Program-made: the position numbers and the translations under genes
In this document: piece after piece, positions 24,572 to 33,541 of the stretch
Layout of the letters: each line of letters starts with the position of its first letter
Position numbering within the stretch: the first letter of the stretch is position 1
The notes under the pieces: model-generated
Database searches by the model: none
What the model was told of the DNA's origin: nothing
Seen by the model: only the letters and a program-made list of their open reading frames with translations
Assembly (NCBI GenBank): GCA_014649355.1
Contig: BMSW01000011.1
Coordinates: forward strand, 124,001-188,000
Direction: 5' to 3'
DNA from: Streptomyces althioticus
GTDB taxonomy: Bacteria; Actinomycetota; Actinomycetes; Streptomycetales; Streptomycetaceae
DNA: 64,000 bases

Positions 24572-25917
24572 TGACCTTGGCACCCGAACTGAAGGACACC
24601 GGCCCGGAGAAGCTGCTCGCACCGGTGCTGTCGGCCTTCTGGGACGAGGACAAGTCCTGGACGCTCGACGTCTACCAGCGGCACGACGGCTACGAGGGCC
24701 TGCGCAAGGCGCTCGCCATGACGCCGGACGACGTCATCGCGTACGTCAAGGACTCCGGACTGCGCGGACGCGGCGGCGCCGGCTTCCCGACGGGCATGAA
24801 GTGGCAGTTCATCCCGCAGGGCGACGGCAAGCCGCACTACCTCGTCGTCAACGCCGACGAGTCGGAGCCGGGCACCTGCAAGGACATCCCGCTGCTCTTC
24901 GCCAACCCGCACAGCCTCATCGAGGGCATCGTCATCGCCTGCTACGCCATCAGGTCGTCGCACGCGTTCATCTACCTGCGCGGCGAGGTCGTCCCCGTGC
25001 TGCGCAGGCTGCACGAGGCCGTCCGCGAGGCGTACGAGGCCGGACTCCTCGGCAAGAACATCCTCGGCAGCGGACTCGACCTCGAACTCACCGTGCACGC
25101 GGGCGCGGGCGCGTACATCTGCGGTGAGGAGACCGCGCTGCTCGACTCCCTGGAGGGGCGCCGCGGCCAGCCCAGGCTGCGTCCTCCCTTCCCCGCCGTC
25201 GCGGGCCTCTACGCCTGCCCCACGGTGGTGAACAACGTCGAGTCCATCGCCTCGGTTCCCGCCATCATGAACCGGGGCAAGGAGTGGTTCCGCTCGATGG
25301 GCAGCGAGAAGTCCCCGGGCTTCACGCTCTACTCCCTCAGCGGCCACGTCGCGAGCCCCGGCCAGTACGAGGCGCCGCTCGGCATCACCCTGCGCCAGCT
25401 CCTCGAGATGAGCGGCGGGATGCGGCCCGGCCACCGGCTCAAGTTCTGGACGCCGGGCGGCTCGTCCACCCCGATGTTCACCGACGAGCACCTCGACGTC
25501 CCCCTCGACTACGAAGGGGTCGGCGCCGCGGGCTCTATGCTCGGCACCAAGGCGCTGCAGTGCTTCGACGAGACCACCTGCGTGGTCCGCGCCGTCACCC
25601 GCTGGACCGAGTTCTACGCCCACGAGTCCTGCGGCAAGTGCACCCCCTGCCGCGAGGGCACGTACTGGCTCGTCCAGCTGCTGCGCGACATCGAGGCCGG
25701 CAAGGGCCGGATGTCCGACCTCGACAAGCTGAACGACATCGCGGACAACATCAACGGCAAGTCCTTCTGTGCCCTCGGCGACGGCGCCGCCTCGCCGATC
25801 TTCTCGTCGCTCAAGTACTTCCGCGAGGAGTACGAGCAGCACATCACGGACCGTCGCTGCCCCTTCGACCCGGCCGCGTCGACGGCCTGGGCCGACCGTA
25901 CGGAGGTGCACGCATGA
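24571..25917 (+). CDS. nuoF: NADH-quinone oxidoreductase subunit F
   Basis: The 448-residue subunit binds NADH, FMN and the N3 [4Fe-4S] cluster, and is the entry point for electrons. The glycine-rich nucleotide loop is LRGRGGAGFPTGMKW at about 65-78, the FMN region is NADESEPGTCKD, and the cluster ligands are Cys354, Cys357 and Cys360 in ESCGKCTPCREGT plus Cys400 in GKSFCALGDGA. The ATG shares its A with the nuoE stop. Confidence 0.98.
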   Translation: MTLAPELKDTGPEKLLAPVLSAFWDEDKSWTLDVYQRHDGYEGLRKALAMTPDDVIAYVKDSGLRGRGGAGFPTGMKWQFIPQGDGKPHYLVVNADESEPGTCKDIPLLFANPHSLIEGIVIACYAIRSSHAFIYLRGEVVPVLRRLHEAVREAYEAGLLGKNILGSGLDLELTVHAGAGAYICGEETALLDSLEGRRGQPRLRPPFPAVAGLYACPTVVNNVESIASVPAIMNRGKEWFRSMGSEKSPGFTLYSLSGHVASPGQYEAPLGITLRQLLEMSGGMRPGHRLKFWTPGGSSTPMFTDEHLDVPLDYEGVGAAGSMLGTKALQCFDETTCVVRAVTRWTEFYAHESCGKCTPCREGTYWLVQLLRDIEAGKGRMSDLDKLNDIADNINGKSFCALGDGAASPIFSSLKYFREEYEQHITDRRCPFDPAASTAWADRTEVHA

Positions 25918-28418
25918 CTGTGACCACCAACGCTCCCTCCGGAGGGGGAGAGGCGGCGGTCCCGCCCGAGGACCTCGTGACGCTGACGATCGACGGCGCC
26001 GAGATCAGCGTGCCCAAGGGCACCCTGGTCATCCGGGCCGCCGAGCAGCTCGGCATCGAGATCCCCCGGTTCTGCGACCACCCGCTGCTCGCGCCCGCCG
26101 GCGCCTGCCGCCAGTGCATCGTGGAGGTCGAGGGCCAGCGCAAGCCCATGGCGTCCTGCACCATCACCTGCACCGACGGAATGGTGGTGAAGACGCAGCT
26201 CTCCTCGCCGGTCGCGGAGAAGGCCCAGAAGGGCGTGATGGAGCTGCTGCTCGTCAACCACCCGCTGGACTGCCCGGTCTGCGACAAGGGCGGCGAGTGC
26301 CCGCTGCAGAACCAGGCGATGTCGCACGGCAACGCCGAGTCCCGCTTCGAGGGCAAGAAGCGCACCTACGAGAAGCCCGTCGCGATCTCCACGCAGGTGC
26401 TGCTGGACCGTGAGCGGTGCGTGCTGTGCGCCCGCTGCACCCGGTTCTCCAACCAGATCGCCGGCGACCCGATGATCGAGCTGATCGAGCGGGGCGCGCT
26501 CCAGCAGGTCGGCACCGGCGAGGGCGACCCGTTCGAGTCGTACTTCTCCGGCAACACCATCCAGATTTGCCCGGTCGGCGCGCTCACCTCGGCCGCCTAC
26601 CGGTTCCGCTCCCGTCCGTTCGACCTGATCTCCTCGCCGTCGGTGTGCGAGCACTGCTCGGGCGGCTGCGCCACCCGCACCGACCACCGGCGCGGCAAGG
26701 TCATGCGCAAGCTGGCCGCCGAGGACCCGGAGGTGAACGAGGAGTGGATCTGCGACAAGGGCCGCTTCGCGTTCCGGTACGCTCAGCAGCGGGACCGGCT
26801 CGACACCCCGCTGGTGCGCAACGCGGAGGGTGAGCTGGAGCCGGCGTCCTGGCCGGACGCGCTGCAGATCGCGGCGCAGGGCCTGCTCGCCTCCCGGGGC
26901 CGCACCGGTGTGCTCACCGGCGGCAGGCTCACCGTCGAGGACGCCTACGCGTACAGCAAGTTCGCACGGGTCGCGCTCGCCACCAACGACATCGACTTCC
27001 GCGCGCGCGTGCACAGCACGGAGGAGTCCGACTTCCTCGCCGCCCGCGTCGCGGGACACGGCGTCGACCTGGACGGCACGGGCGTCACGTACACGGCGCT
27101 GGAGAAGGCGCCCGCGGTGCTGCTGGTCGGCTTCGAGTCCGAGGAGGAGGCGCCCGGCGTCTTCCTGCGGCTGCGCAAGGCCTGGCGCGCGCACGGCCAG
27201 CGCACCTTCGCCCTGGCCACGCACGCCACCCGCGGCCTGACCAAGGCAGGCGGCACGCTGCTCCCGGCCGCCCCCGGAACCGAGACCGAGTGGCTGGACG
27301 CGCTGGCGAGCGGCGTCGGCCTGGAGGGCGACGGGGCCGCGGCCGCCGAGGCGCTGCGCGCCGAGGGCGCGGTGATCGTCGTCGGTGAGCGGCTGGCCGC
27401 CGTACGCGGCGGGCTCACCGCGGCCGTGCGGTTCGCCACCGCGACCGGCTCCCGGCTGGTGTGGATCCCGCGCCGGGCCGGGGAGCGCGGCGCGATCGAG
27501 GCGGGCGCGCTGCCGTCGCTGTTGCCGGGCGGGCGCCCGGCGACCGACCCGCGCGCCCGGGAGGAGGTGGCCGCCCTCTGGGGCGTCGCCGAACTCCCGC
27601 ACCGCTACGGCCGGGACACCGCGCAGATCGTCGAGGCGGCCGCCCGCGGCGAGCTGCAGGCGCTGCTGGTGGCGGGCGTGGAGGTCGCCGACCTGCCCGA
27701 CCCGGCCCGCGCCCGCGCGGCGCTCGCCGAGGCCGGGTTCGTGGTCTCCCTGGAACTGCGGCCCGGCGAGGTCACCGAGCTCGCCGACGTGGTCCTGCCG
27801 GTCGCCGCGGTCGCCGAGAAGGCCGGCACCTTCCTCAACTGGGAAGGCAGGGTGCGGCTGTTCGAGGCGGCGCTCAAGCCGGACCAGATGACCCGGCGGC
27901 CCGCGCCGTCCGACGCGCGCGTGCTGCAGATGCTCGCCGACGCCATGGATGTGCACCTGGGTCTGCCGGACCTGCGCACGATCCGCTCGGAGATCGACCG
28001 GCTCGGCCCGTGGGACGGCCCGCGCGCCGCGGACCCGGTGGAGACCGCGGGCGCCCTGCCCCGGCCGGCCGCCGGCGAGGCGGTCCTCGCGGGGCACCGG
28101 CTCCTGCTCGACCTGGGCCTGCTCCAGCAGGGCGACGAGGCACTGGCCGGTACCCGGCACGCCGCGCCCGCCCGGCTGTCGGCCGCCACGGCCGCGGAGG
28201 TCGGTGTCAAGGACGGCGACACGCTCGCGGTGACCGGTCCGGCCGGGACGCTCGAACTGCCGCTGTCCGTCACCGAGATGCCCGACCGGGTGGTCTGGCT
28301 CCCGCTGAACTCCACGGACGGCGGGGTGGCCTCCGGCACCGGCGCGCTCCCCGGCTCCCTCGTCCGCATCGGCCCGGCGACCCTCGCCGGCGAGGCTCCC
28401 CAGGAGGTGGAGGCATGA
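25914..28418 (+). CDS. nuoG: NADH-quinone oxidoreductase subunit G
   Basis: The 834-residue 75-kDa-type subunit carries several clusters. The [2Fe-2S] N1b ligands are Cys54, Cys65, Cys68 and Cys82; N5 is His116, Cys120, Cys123 and Cys129 (HPLDCPVCDKGGEC); N4 ligands lie in ERCVLCARC plus QICPVGAL. An extra set CEHCSGGC followed by a distant Cys in EWICDKGRF matches the N7 cluster found in only some bacteria. The C-terminal half is the molybdopterin-oxidoreductase-like domain without obvious cofactor ligands. It overlaps nuoF and nuoH by four bases. Confidence 0.97.
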   Translation: MTVTTNAPSGGGEAAVPPEDLVTLTIDGAEISVPKGTLVIRAAEQLGIEIPRFCDHPLLAPAGACRQCIVEVEGQRKPMASCTITCTDGMVVKTQLSSPVAEKAQKGVMELLLVNHPLDCPVCDKGGECPLQNQAMSHGNAESRFEGKKRTYEKPVAISTQVLLDRERCVLCARCTRFSNQIAGDPMIELIERGALQQVGTGEGDPFESYFSGNTIQICPVGALTSAAYRFRSRPFDLISSPSVCEHCSGGCATRTDHRRGKVMRKLAAEDPEVNEEWICDKGRFAFRYAQQRDRLDTPLVRNAEGELEPASWPDALQIAAQGLLASRGRTGVLTGGRLTVEDAYAYSKFARVALATNDIDFRARVHSTEESDFLAARVAGHGVDLDGTGVTYTALEKAPAVLLVGFESEEEAPGVFLRLRKAWRAHGQRTFALATHATRGLTKAGGTLLPAAPGTETEWLDALASGVGLEGDGAAAAEALRAEGAVIVVGERLAAVRGGLTAAVRFATATGSRLVWIPRRAGERGAIEAGALPSLLPGGRPATDPRAREEVAALWGVAELPHRYGRDTAQIVEAAARGELQALLVAGVEVADLPDPARARAALAEAGFVVSLELRPGEVTELADVVLPVAAVAEKAGTFLNWEGRVRLFEAALKPDQMTRRPAPSDARVLQMLADAMDVHLGLPDLRTIRSEIDRLGPWDGPRAADPVETAGALPRPAAGEAVLAGHRLLLDLGLLQQGDEALAGTRHAAPARLSAATAAEVGVKDGDTLAVTGPAGTLELPLSVTEMPDRVVWLPLNSTDGGVASGTGALPGSLVRIGPATLAGEAPQEVEA

Positions 28419-29788
28419 GCCCGTACCTCGCCGCTGAAGACCTCTCGATGTTCGGCCGCGACCCGTGGTGGCTGATCGCGATCAAGGCGGTCTTCTGCTT
28501 CGCCTTCCTGATGGTGACCGTGCTCCTGTCCATCGTGATGGAGCGCAAGGTCGTCGCCTGGATGCAGCTGCGCGTCGGACCCAACCGGCACGGCCCCTGG
28601 GGCATGCTCCAGTCGCTCGCCGACGGCGTGAAGCTGATGCTGAAGGAGGACGTCGTCGTCAAGCGCGCGGACAAGGTCGTCTACGTCCTCGCGCCGATCG
28701 TCGCGGCCATCCCGGCGTTCATGGCGTTCGCCGTGATCCCTTTCGGTCCGGCCGGCAACGAGATCTCGATCTTCGGCCAGCGCACCACGATGCAGCTCAC
28801 CGACCTGCCGATCGCGATGCTGTACATCCTCGCGGTCGCCTCGGTCGGCATCTACGGCATCGTCCTGGCGGGCTGGAGCTCCGGCTCCACCTACCCGCTC
28901 CTCGGCGGCCTGCGCTCCTGCGCCCAGATGATCTCGTACGAGATCGCCATGGGCGCCGCGTTCGCCTCCGTCTTCCTCTACTCGGGGTCGATGTCCACGT
29001 CGACGATCGTCGAGGCGCAGGCCGACCGCTGGTACGTGCTGCTGCTGCCGGTGTCGTTCCTCATCTACATCGTGACGATGGTCGGCGAGGTCAACCGCGC
29101 CCCGTTCGACATGCCGGAGTCCGAGGGCGACCTGGTCGGCGGCTTCAACACCGAGTACTCGTCGATCAAGTTCGCGATGTTCATGCTCGCCGAGTACATC
29201 AACATGGTGACCGTCTCCGCGGTCGCGGTGACCCTCTTCCTGGGCGGCTGGCGGGCCCCGTGGCCGGTCAGCACCTTCTGGGAGGGCGCCAACCACGGCT
29301 GGTGGCCGATGCTCTGGTTCACCGGCAAGCTGCTGACCCTGCTGTTCGGCTTCGTCTGGCTGCGCGGCACGCTCCCGCGTGTCCGCTACGACCAGCTGAT
29401 GAAGCTCGGCTGGAAGGTCCTCATCCCGGTCTCCCTGGTGTGGCTGATGGCGGTCGCCACGGTCCGGGCGCTGCGGAACGAGAACTACGAGTTCGCCGAC
29501 ATCGCGCTCTACATCGCCGGCGGCGTCCTCGTCCTGCTGCTCCTCTCCTTCGTCGCCGACATGTTCCGCGGCCGGGGCGACGAGAGCGGACAGCCCGCGG
29601 ACCAGCCTCCGTTCGACCCGATGGCGGGCGGGTTCCCCGTGCCGCCGCTGCCCGGGCAGGAGCTGCCCCCGGTGCCGCGGCGCCGCCCGCGCCACGAGCG
29701 GGAGCTCGTTGTCAGTGGCGGACCCGATACTCACAGTGACGAATCCCAGGGCGGTTCTACGGATGGAAAGGAGGCGTCCGATGGCTGA
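28415..29788 (+). CDS. nuoH: NADH-quinone oxidoreductase subunit H
   Basis: The 457-residue membrane subunit, with about eight helices, joins the peripheral and membrane arms and lines the quinone channel. Signatures are MERKVVAWMQLRVGPNRHGP and the acidic EVNRAPFDMPESEGDLVGG loop. A hydrophilic C-terminal extension of about 65 residues (PPLPGQELPPVPRRRPRHER) follows the last helix. It overlaps nuoI by eight bases; the nuoI ribosome site GGAAAGGAGG lies inside its coding end. Confidence 0.97.
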   Translation: MSPYLAAEDLSMFGRDPWWLIAIKAVFCFAFLMVTVLLSIVMERKVVAWMQLRVGPNRHGPWGMLQSLADGVKLMLKEDVVVKRADKVVYVLAPIVAAIPAFMAFAVIPFGPAGNEISIFGQRTTMQLTDLPIAMLYILAVASVGIYGIVLAGWSSGSTYPLLGGLRSCAQMISYEIAMGAAFASVFLYSGSMSTSTIVEAQADRWYVLLLPVSFLIYIVTMVGEVNRAPFDMPESEGDLVGGFNTEYSSIKFAMFMLAEYINMVTVSAVAVTLFLGGWRAPWPVSTFWEGANHGWWPMLWFTGKLLTLLFGFVWLRGTLPRVRYDQLMKLGWKVLIPVSLVWLMAVATVRALRNENYEFADIALYIAGGVLVLLLLSFVADMFRGRGDESGQPADQPPFDPMAGGFPVPPLPGQELPPVPRRRPRHERELVVSGGPDTHSDESQGGSTDGKEASDG

Positions 29789-30422
29789 GGAACCGAAGGA
29801 CACCAAGCCCGGTTTCCTGAACCCGGTGGCCGGCTTCGGCGTGACCTTCAAGGCCATGTTCAAGAAGCGGCTCACCGAGCAGTACCCGGAGCAGCAGAAG
29901 ACCACGGCCCCGCGCTTCCACGGACGGCACCAGCTCAACCGCCATCCGGACGGCCTGGAGAAGTGCGTCGGCTGCGAGCTGTGCGCCTGGGCCTGTCCCG
30001 CCGACGCGATCTACGTCGAGGGCGCGGACAACACCGAGGAGGAGCGCTACTCGCCCGGCGAGCGGTACGGCCGCGTCTACCAGATCAACTACGCCCGCTG
30101 CATCCTGTGCGGGCTGTGCATCGAGGCGTGCCCGACGCGCGCGCTGACCATGACCAACGAGTTCGAACTGGCCGACTCCAGCCGGGCGAACCTCATCTAC
30201 ACCAAGGAGCAGCTCCTCGCCGGCCTGGAGGAGGGCATGGTCGAGGCGCCGCACGCCATGTACCCGGGCACGGACGAACAGGACTACTACCGCGGTCTGG
30301 TGACCGAGGCCGCGCCCGGTACCGAGCCTCAGGTCGCCCACTCCAAGGGCGAGGTGGTGCAGGAGGCCGACTCGACCTTCGGTCCGGAGGAGCCCGCCTC
30401 GGAGAAGGTGATCGGGCGATGA
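29781..30422 (+). CDS. nuoI: NADH-quinone oxidoreductase subunit I
   Basis: The 213-residue ferredoxin-like subunit binds clusters N6a and N6b through two classic motifs, CVGCELCAWACP and CILCGLCIEACP, bridging NuoG and NuoB. The ATG at 29781 is set by the strong AAGGAGG just upstream. A C-terminal extension of about 60 residues (STFGPEEPASEKVIGR at the end) is acidic. The stop overlaps nuoJ. Confidence 0.97.
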   Translation: MAEEPKDTKPGFLNPVAGFGVTFKAMFKKRLTEQYPEQQKTTAPRFHGRHQLNRHPDGLEKCVGCELCAWACPADAIYVEGADNTEEERYSPGERYGRVYQINYARCILCGLCIEACPTRALTMTNEFELADSSRANLIYTKEQLLAGLEEGMVEAPHAMYPGTDEQDYYRGLVTEAAPGTEPQVAHSKGEVVQEADSTFGPEEPASEKVIGR

Positions 30423-31261
30423 CCGAGCAGCTCGCCGCCTACTCGACCTCCACCGGCGAGGCCGTGCAGTTCTGGATCCTCGGCACGGTCGCCGTGATCG
30501 GCGCCCTGTGCACCGTCTTCATGCGGCGGGCCGTGCACAGCGCGCTCTGCCTCGCCGGGACCATGATCATCCTGGCCGTGTTCTACCTGGCCAACGGCGC
30601 CTACTTCCTGGGCGTCGTGCAGATCGTCGTCTACACCGGCGCGATCATGATGCTGTTCCTGTTCGTGGTGATGCTCGTCGGCGTCACGGCCGCGGACTCC
30701 CTGAAGGAGACCATCAAGGGCCAGCGCTGGCTGGCCCTGCTGTGCGGCCTCGGCTTCGGCGTCCTGCTGGTCGGCGGCATCGGCAACGCCGCGCTGACCG
30801 AGTTCGGCGGCCTCGCCGAGGCCAACGCAGGGGGGAACGTCCAGGGCCTCGCCTCCCTGATGTTCACCCGGTACGTGTTCGCCTTCGAGATCACCGGCGC
30901 GCTGCTCATCACGGCGGCCGTCGGCGCGATGGTGCTCACCCACCGGGAGCGCACCGAACGGGCCAGGACGCAGCGGGAGATGGCCGAGCAGCGCGTCCGC
31001 GAGGGCACGTACCTGCCGCCGCTGCCCGCGCCCGGCGTCTACGCCCGGCACAACGCGGTCGACATCGCGGGCCTGCTGCCCGACGGCACCCCCTCGGACC
31101 TCACCGTCAGCAAGACGCTGCGGGACCGCGGCCAGGTCCGTGACGTGTCCCAGGAGGCGCTCAACGACCTGCGGGCGCTGGAGCAGCGCGCGGAGGAGCG
31201 CCTGGAGCGCCGCGCGATCGAGCCGCCGACCTTCAAGCGGGCCGAGGAGGCGTCGAAGTGA
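30419..31261 (+). CDS. nuoJ: NADH-quinone oxidoreductase subunit J
   Basis: The 280-residue membrane subunit has five predicted helices, including the conserved VVYTGAIMMLFLFVVMLVG segment whose pi-bulge rearranges during turnover. After residue about 180 it has a long charged cytoplasmic tail (RTQREMAEQRVREGTYLPP) that is absent from the short E. coli protein but typical of actinobacteria. It overlaps nuoK by four bases. Confidence 0.96.
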   Translation: MTEQLAAYSTSTGEAVQFWILGTVAVIGALCTVFMRRAVHSALCLAGTMIILAVFYLANGAYFLGVVQIVVYTGAIMMLFLFVVMLVGVTAADSLKETIKGQRWLALLCGLGFGVLLVGGIGNAALTEFGGLAEANAGGNVQGLASLMFTRYVFAFEITGALLITAAVGAMVLTHRERTERARTQREMAEQRVREGTYLPPLPAPGVYARHNAVDIAGLLPDGTPSDLTVSKTLRDRGQVRDVSQEALNDLRALEQRAEERLERRAIEPPTFKRAEEASK

Positions 31262-31557
31262 ATCCCGTCAACTACCTGTACCTGGCGGCGCTGCTGTTCA
31301 CCATCGGCGCCACCGGTGTGCTGATCCGGCGCAACGCGATCGTGGTGTTCATGTGCGTCGAGCTGATGCTCAACGCCTGCAACCTCGCGTTCGTCGCCTT
31401 CTCCCGCATGCACGGCAACCTCGACGGCCAGATCATCGCGTTCTTCACGATGGTCGTCGCCGCCGCGGAGGTCGTGGTGGGGCTGGCGATCATCGTGTCC
31501 CTGTTCCGTTCCCGCCACTCGGCCTCGGTCGACGACGCCAGCCTGATGAAGCTGTGA
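31258..31557 (+). CDS. nuoK: NADH-quinone oxidoreductase subunit K
   Basis: The 99-residue, three-helix antiporter-related subunit has the two membrane Glu needed for proton pumping, in FMCVELMLNACNL and in MVVAAAEVVVGLAI. It starts at GTG inside the nuoJ stop and ends 14 bases before nuoL. Confidence 0.97.
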   Translation: MNPVNYLYLAALLFTIGATGVLIRRNAIVVFMCVELMLNACNLAFVAFSRMHGNLDGQIIAFFTMVVAAAEVVVGLAIIVSLFRSRHSASVDDASLMKL

Positions 31558-31571
31558 GGGGCTGCTGAATC

Positions 31572-33536
31572 GTGGAGAACCTGATTGCGCTGCTGGTGGC
31601 GGCGCCTCTGCTCGGAGCGGTGGTCCTGCTGTGCGGCGGCCGCCGGCTGGACGCCGTCGGCCACTGGATCGGCACGGTCCTGGCCGCCGTGTCCTTCGCG
31701 CTCGGCCTGGTGCTCTTCACCGACCTGCTGGGCAAGGGCGCCGAGGACCGTACGGTCGTGCAGCACCTGTTCAGCTGGATCCCGGTGGAGGGATTCCAGG
31801 CGGACGTCGCCTTCCGGCTCGACCAGCTGTCGATGACGTTCGTGCTGCTGATCACGGGCGTCGGCTCGCTGATCCACCTCTACTCCGTCGGGTACATGGA
31901 GCACGACGAGCGGCGCCGCCGCTTCTTCGGCTACCTGAACCTCTTCCTCGCGGCGATGCTGATCCTGGTCCTCGCCGACAACTACCTGCTGCTGTACGTC
32001 GGCTGGGAGGGCGTCGGTCTCGCCTCCTACCTGCTGATCGGCTTCTGGCAGCACAAGCCCAGCGCGGCCACCGCCGCGAAGAAGGCCTTCCTGGTCAACC
32101 GCGTCGGTGACATGGGCCTGTCCATCGCGATCATGCTGATGTTCCTGTGGTTCGGCACCTTCGCCTTCGGGCCGGTGCTCGGCGGCCACGGGGAGGCCGC
32201 TCTCGCCGGTGAGGCGGGCGAGGGCAAGCTGACCGCGATCGCCCTGATGCTGCTGCTCGCCGCGTGCGGCAAGTCCGCCCAGGTGCCCCTGCAGTCCTGG
32301 CTCGGGGACGCGATGGAGGGCCCGACCCCGGTGTCGGCCCTCATCCACGCCGCGACCATGGTGACCGCGGGCGTCTACCTGATCGTCCGCTCGGCGGCCG
32401 TCTTCAACGGCGCCCCGGACGCCCAGCTGGTGGTCACCATCGTCGGCGCGGTCACGCTGCTGTTCGGTGCGATCGTCGGTTGCGCCAAGGACGACATCAA
32501 GAAGGCGCTGGCCGGCTCGACCATGTCGCAGATCGGCTACATGGTGCTGGCCGCGGGCCTCGGCCCGATCGGCTACGTCTTCGCGATCATGCACCTGGTG
32601 ACGCACGGCTTCTTCAAGGCCGGGCTTTTCCTCGGCGCCGGTTCGGTCATGCACGGCATGAACGACGAGGTGGACATGCGCCGCTACGGCGGCCTCAGGA
32701 AGTACATGCCGGTCACGTTCGTCACGTTCGGGCTCGGCTACCTCGCGATCATCGGCTTCCCGGGCCTGTCCGGCTTCTTCTCCAAGGACAAGATCATTGA
32801 GGCGGCGTTCGCCAAGGGCGGCACCGAGGGCTGGATCCTCGGCGCCTGCGCCCTGCTGGGCGCGGCCATCACCGCGTACTACATGACGCGCGTGATGCTG
32901 ATGACGTTCTTCGGCGAGGAGCGCTGGCGCAACGCGCCCACGCCGTCCCCGGCCTCCCCCGATGTGGAGCCGGCCGCCGAGACGGGCGGGGAGTACGAGC
33001 CGCCGCACCCGCACGAGTCGCCGAAGGTCATGACGGTCCCGATGATCGTGCTGGCCGTCGGGTCGGTCGCGGGCGGCGCGTTCTTCAGCATCGGCGACCG
33101 CTTCATCCACTGGCTGGAGCCGGTCACCGGGCACGCCCACGGACACCCGCCGGTCAGCGCGCTGACCGTCACGCTGTCCACGGTCGCCGTGATGGTGATC
33201 GGCGTGGCGATCGCCTGGGCACAGTACGGACGGCGCCCGGTGCCGGCCGTCGCCCCGCGCGGTTCGCTGCTCACCCGGGCCGCCCGCCGCGACCTGTACC
33301 AGGACGACTTCAACCACGTGGTCCTGGTCCGCGGCGGCGAACACCTCACGCGCTCGCTGGTGTACGTCGACCACACCCTGGTCGACGGGGTCGTCAACGG
33401 CACGGCCGCCTCCGTGGGCGGTCTGTCCGGGCGGATGCGCAGGCTGCAGAACGGCTTCGCGCGGTCCTACGCGGTCTCGATGTTCGGCGGCGCGGCGGTC
33501 CTCGCCGCCGCGACCCTGCTGATGAGGGCGGTCTGA
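31572..33536 (+). CDS. nuoL: NADH-quinone oxidoreductase subunit L
   Basis: The 654-residue distal proton-pumping subunit of the membrane arm has about 16 helices. It has antiporter-family residues including Glu in YVGWEGVGLASYLLIGFW and Lys in QSWLGDAMEGPTPVSALIHAAT-adjacent helices, and the C-terminal lateral-helix region follows a Pro/Glu-rich loop (PSPASPDVEPAAETGGEYEP). The GTG start is 14 bases after nuoK; a 5-base gap precedes nuoM. Confidence 0.97.
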   Translation: MENLIALLVAAPLLGAVVLLCGGRRLDAVGHWIGTVLAAVSFALGLVLFTDLLGKGAEDRTVVQHLFSWIPVEGFQADVAFRLDQLSMTFVLLITGVGSLIHLYSVGYMEHDERRRRFFGYLNLFLAAMLILVLADNYLLLYVGWEGVGLASYLLIGFWQHKPSAATAAKKAFLVNRVGDMGLSIAIMLMFLWFGTFAFGPVLGGHGEAALAGEAGEGKLTAIALMLLLAACGKSAQVPLQSWLGDAMEGPTPVSALIHAATMVTAGVYLIVRSAAVFNGAPDAQLVVTIVGAVTLLFGAIVGCAKDDIKKALAGSTMSQIGYMVLAAGLGPIGYVFAIMHLVTHGFFKAGLFLGAGSVMHGMNDEVDMRRYGGLRKYMPVTFVTFGLGYLAIIGFPGLSGFFSKDKIIEAAFAKGGTEGWILGACALLGAAITAYYMTRVMLMTFFGEERWRNAPTPSPASPDVEPAAETGGEYEPPHPHESPKVMTVPMIVLAVGSVAGGAFFSIGDRFIHWLEPVTGHAHGHPPVSALTVTLSTVAVMVIGVAIAWAQYGRRPVPAVAPRGSLLTRAARRDLYQDDFNHVVLVRGGEHLTRSLVYVDHTLVDGVVNGTAASVGGLSGRMRRLQNGFARSYAVSMFGGAAVLAAATLLMRAV

Positions 33537-33541
33537 TACCG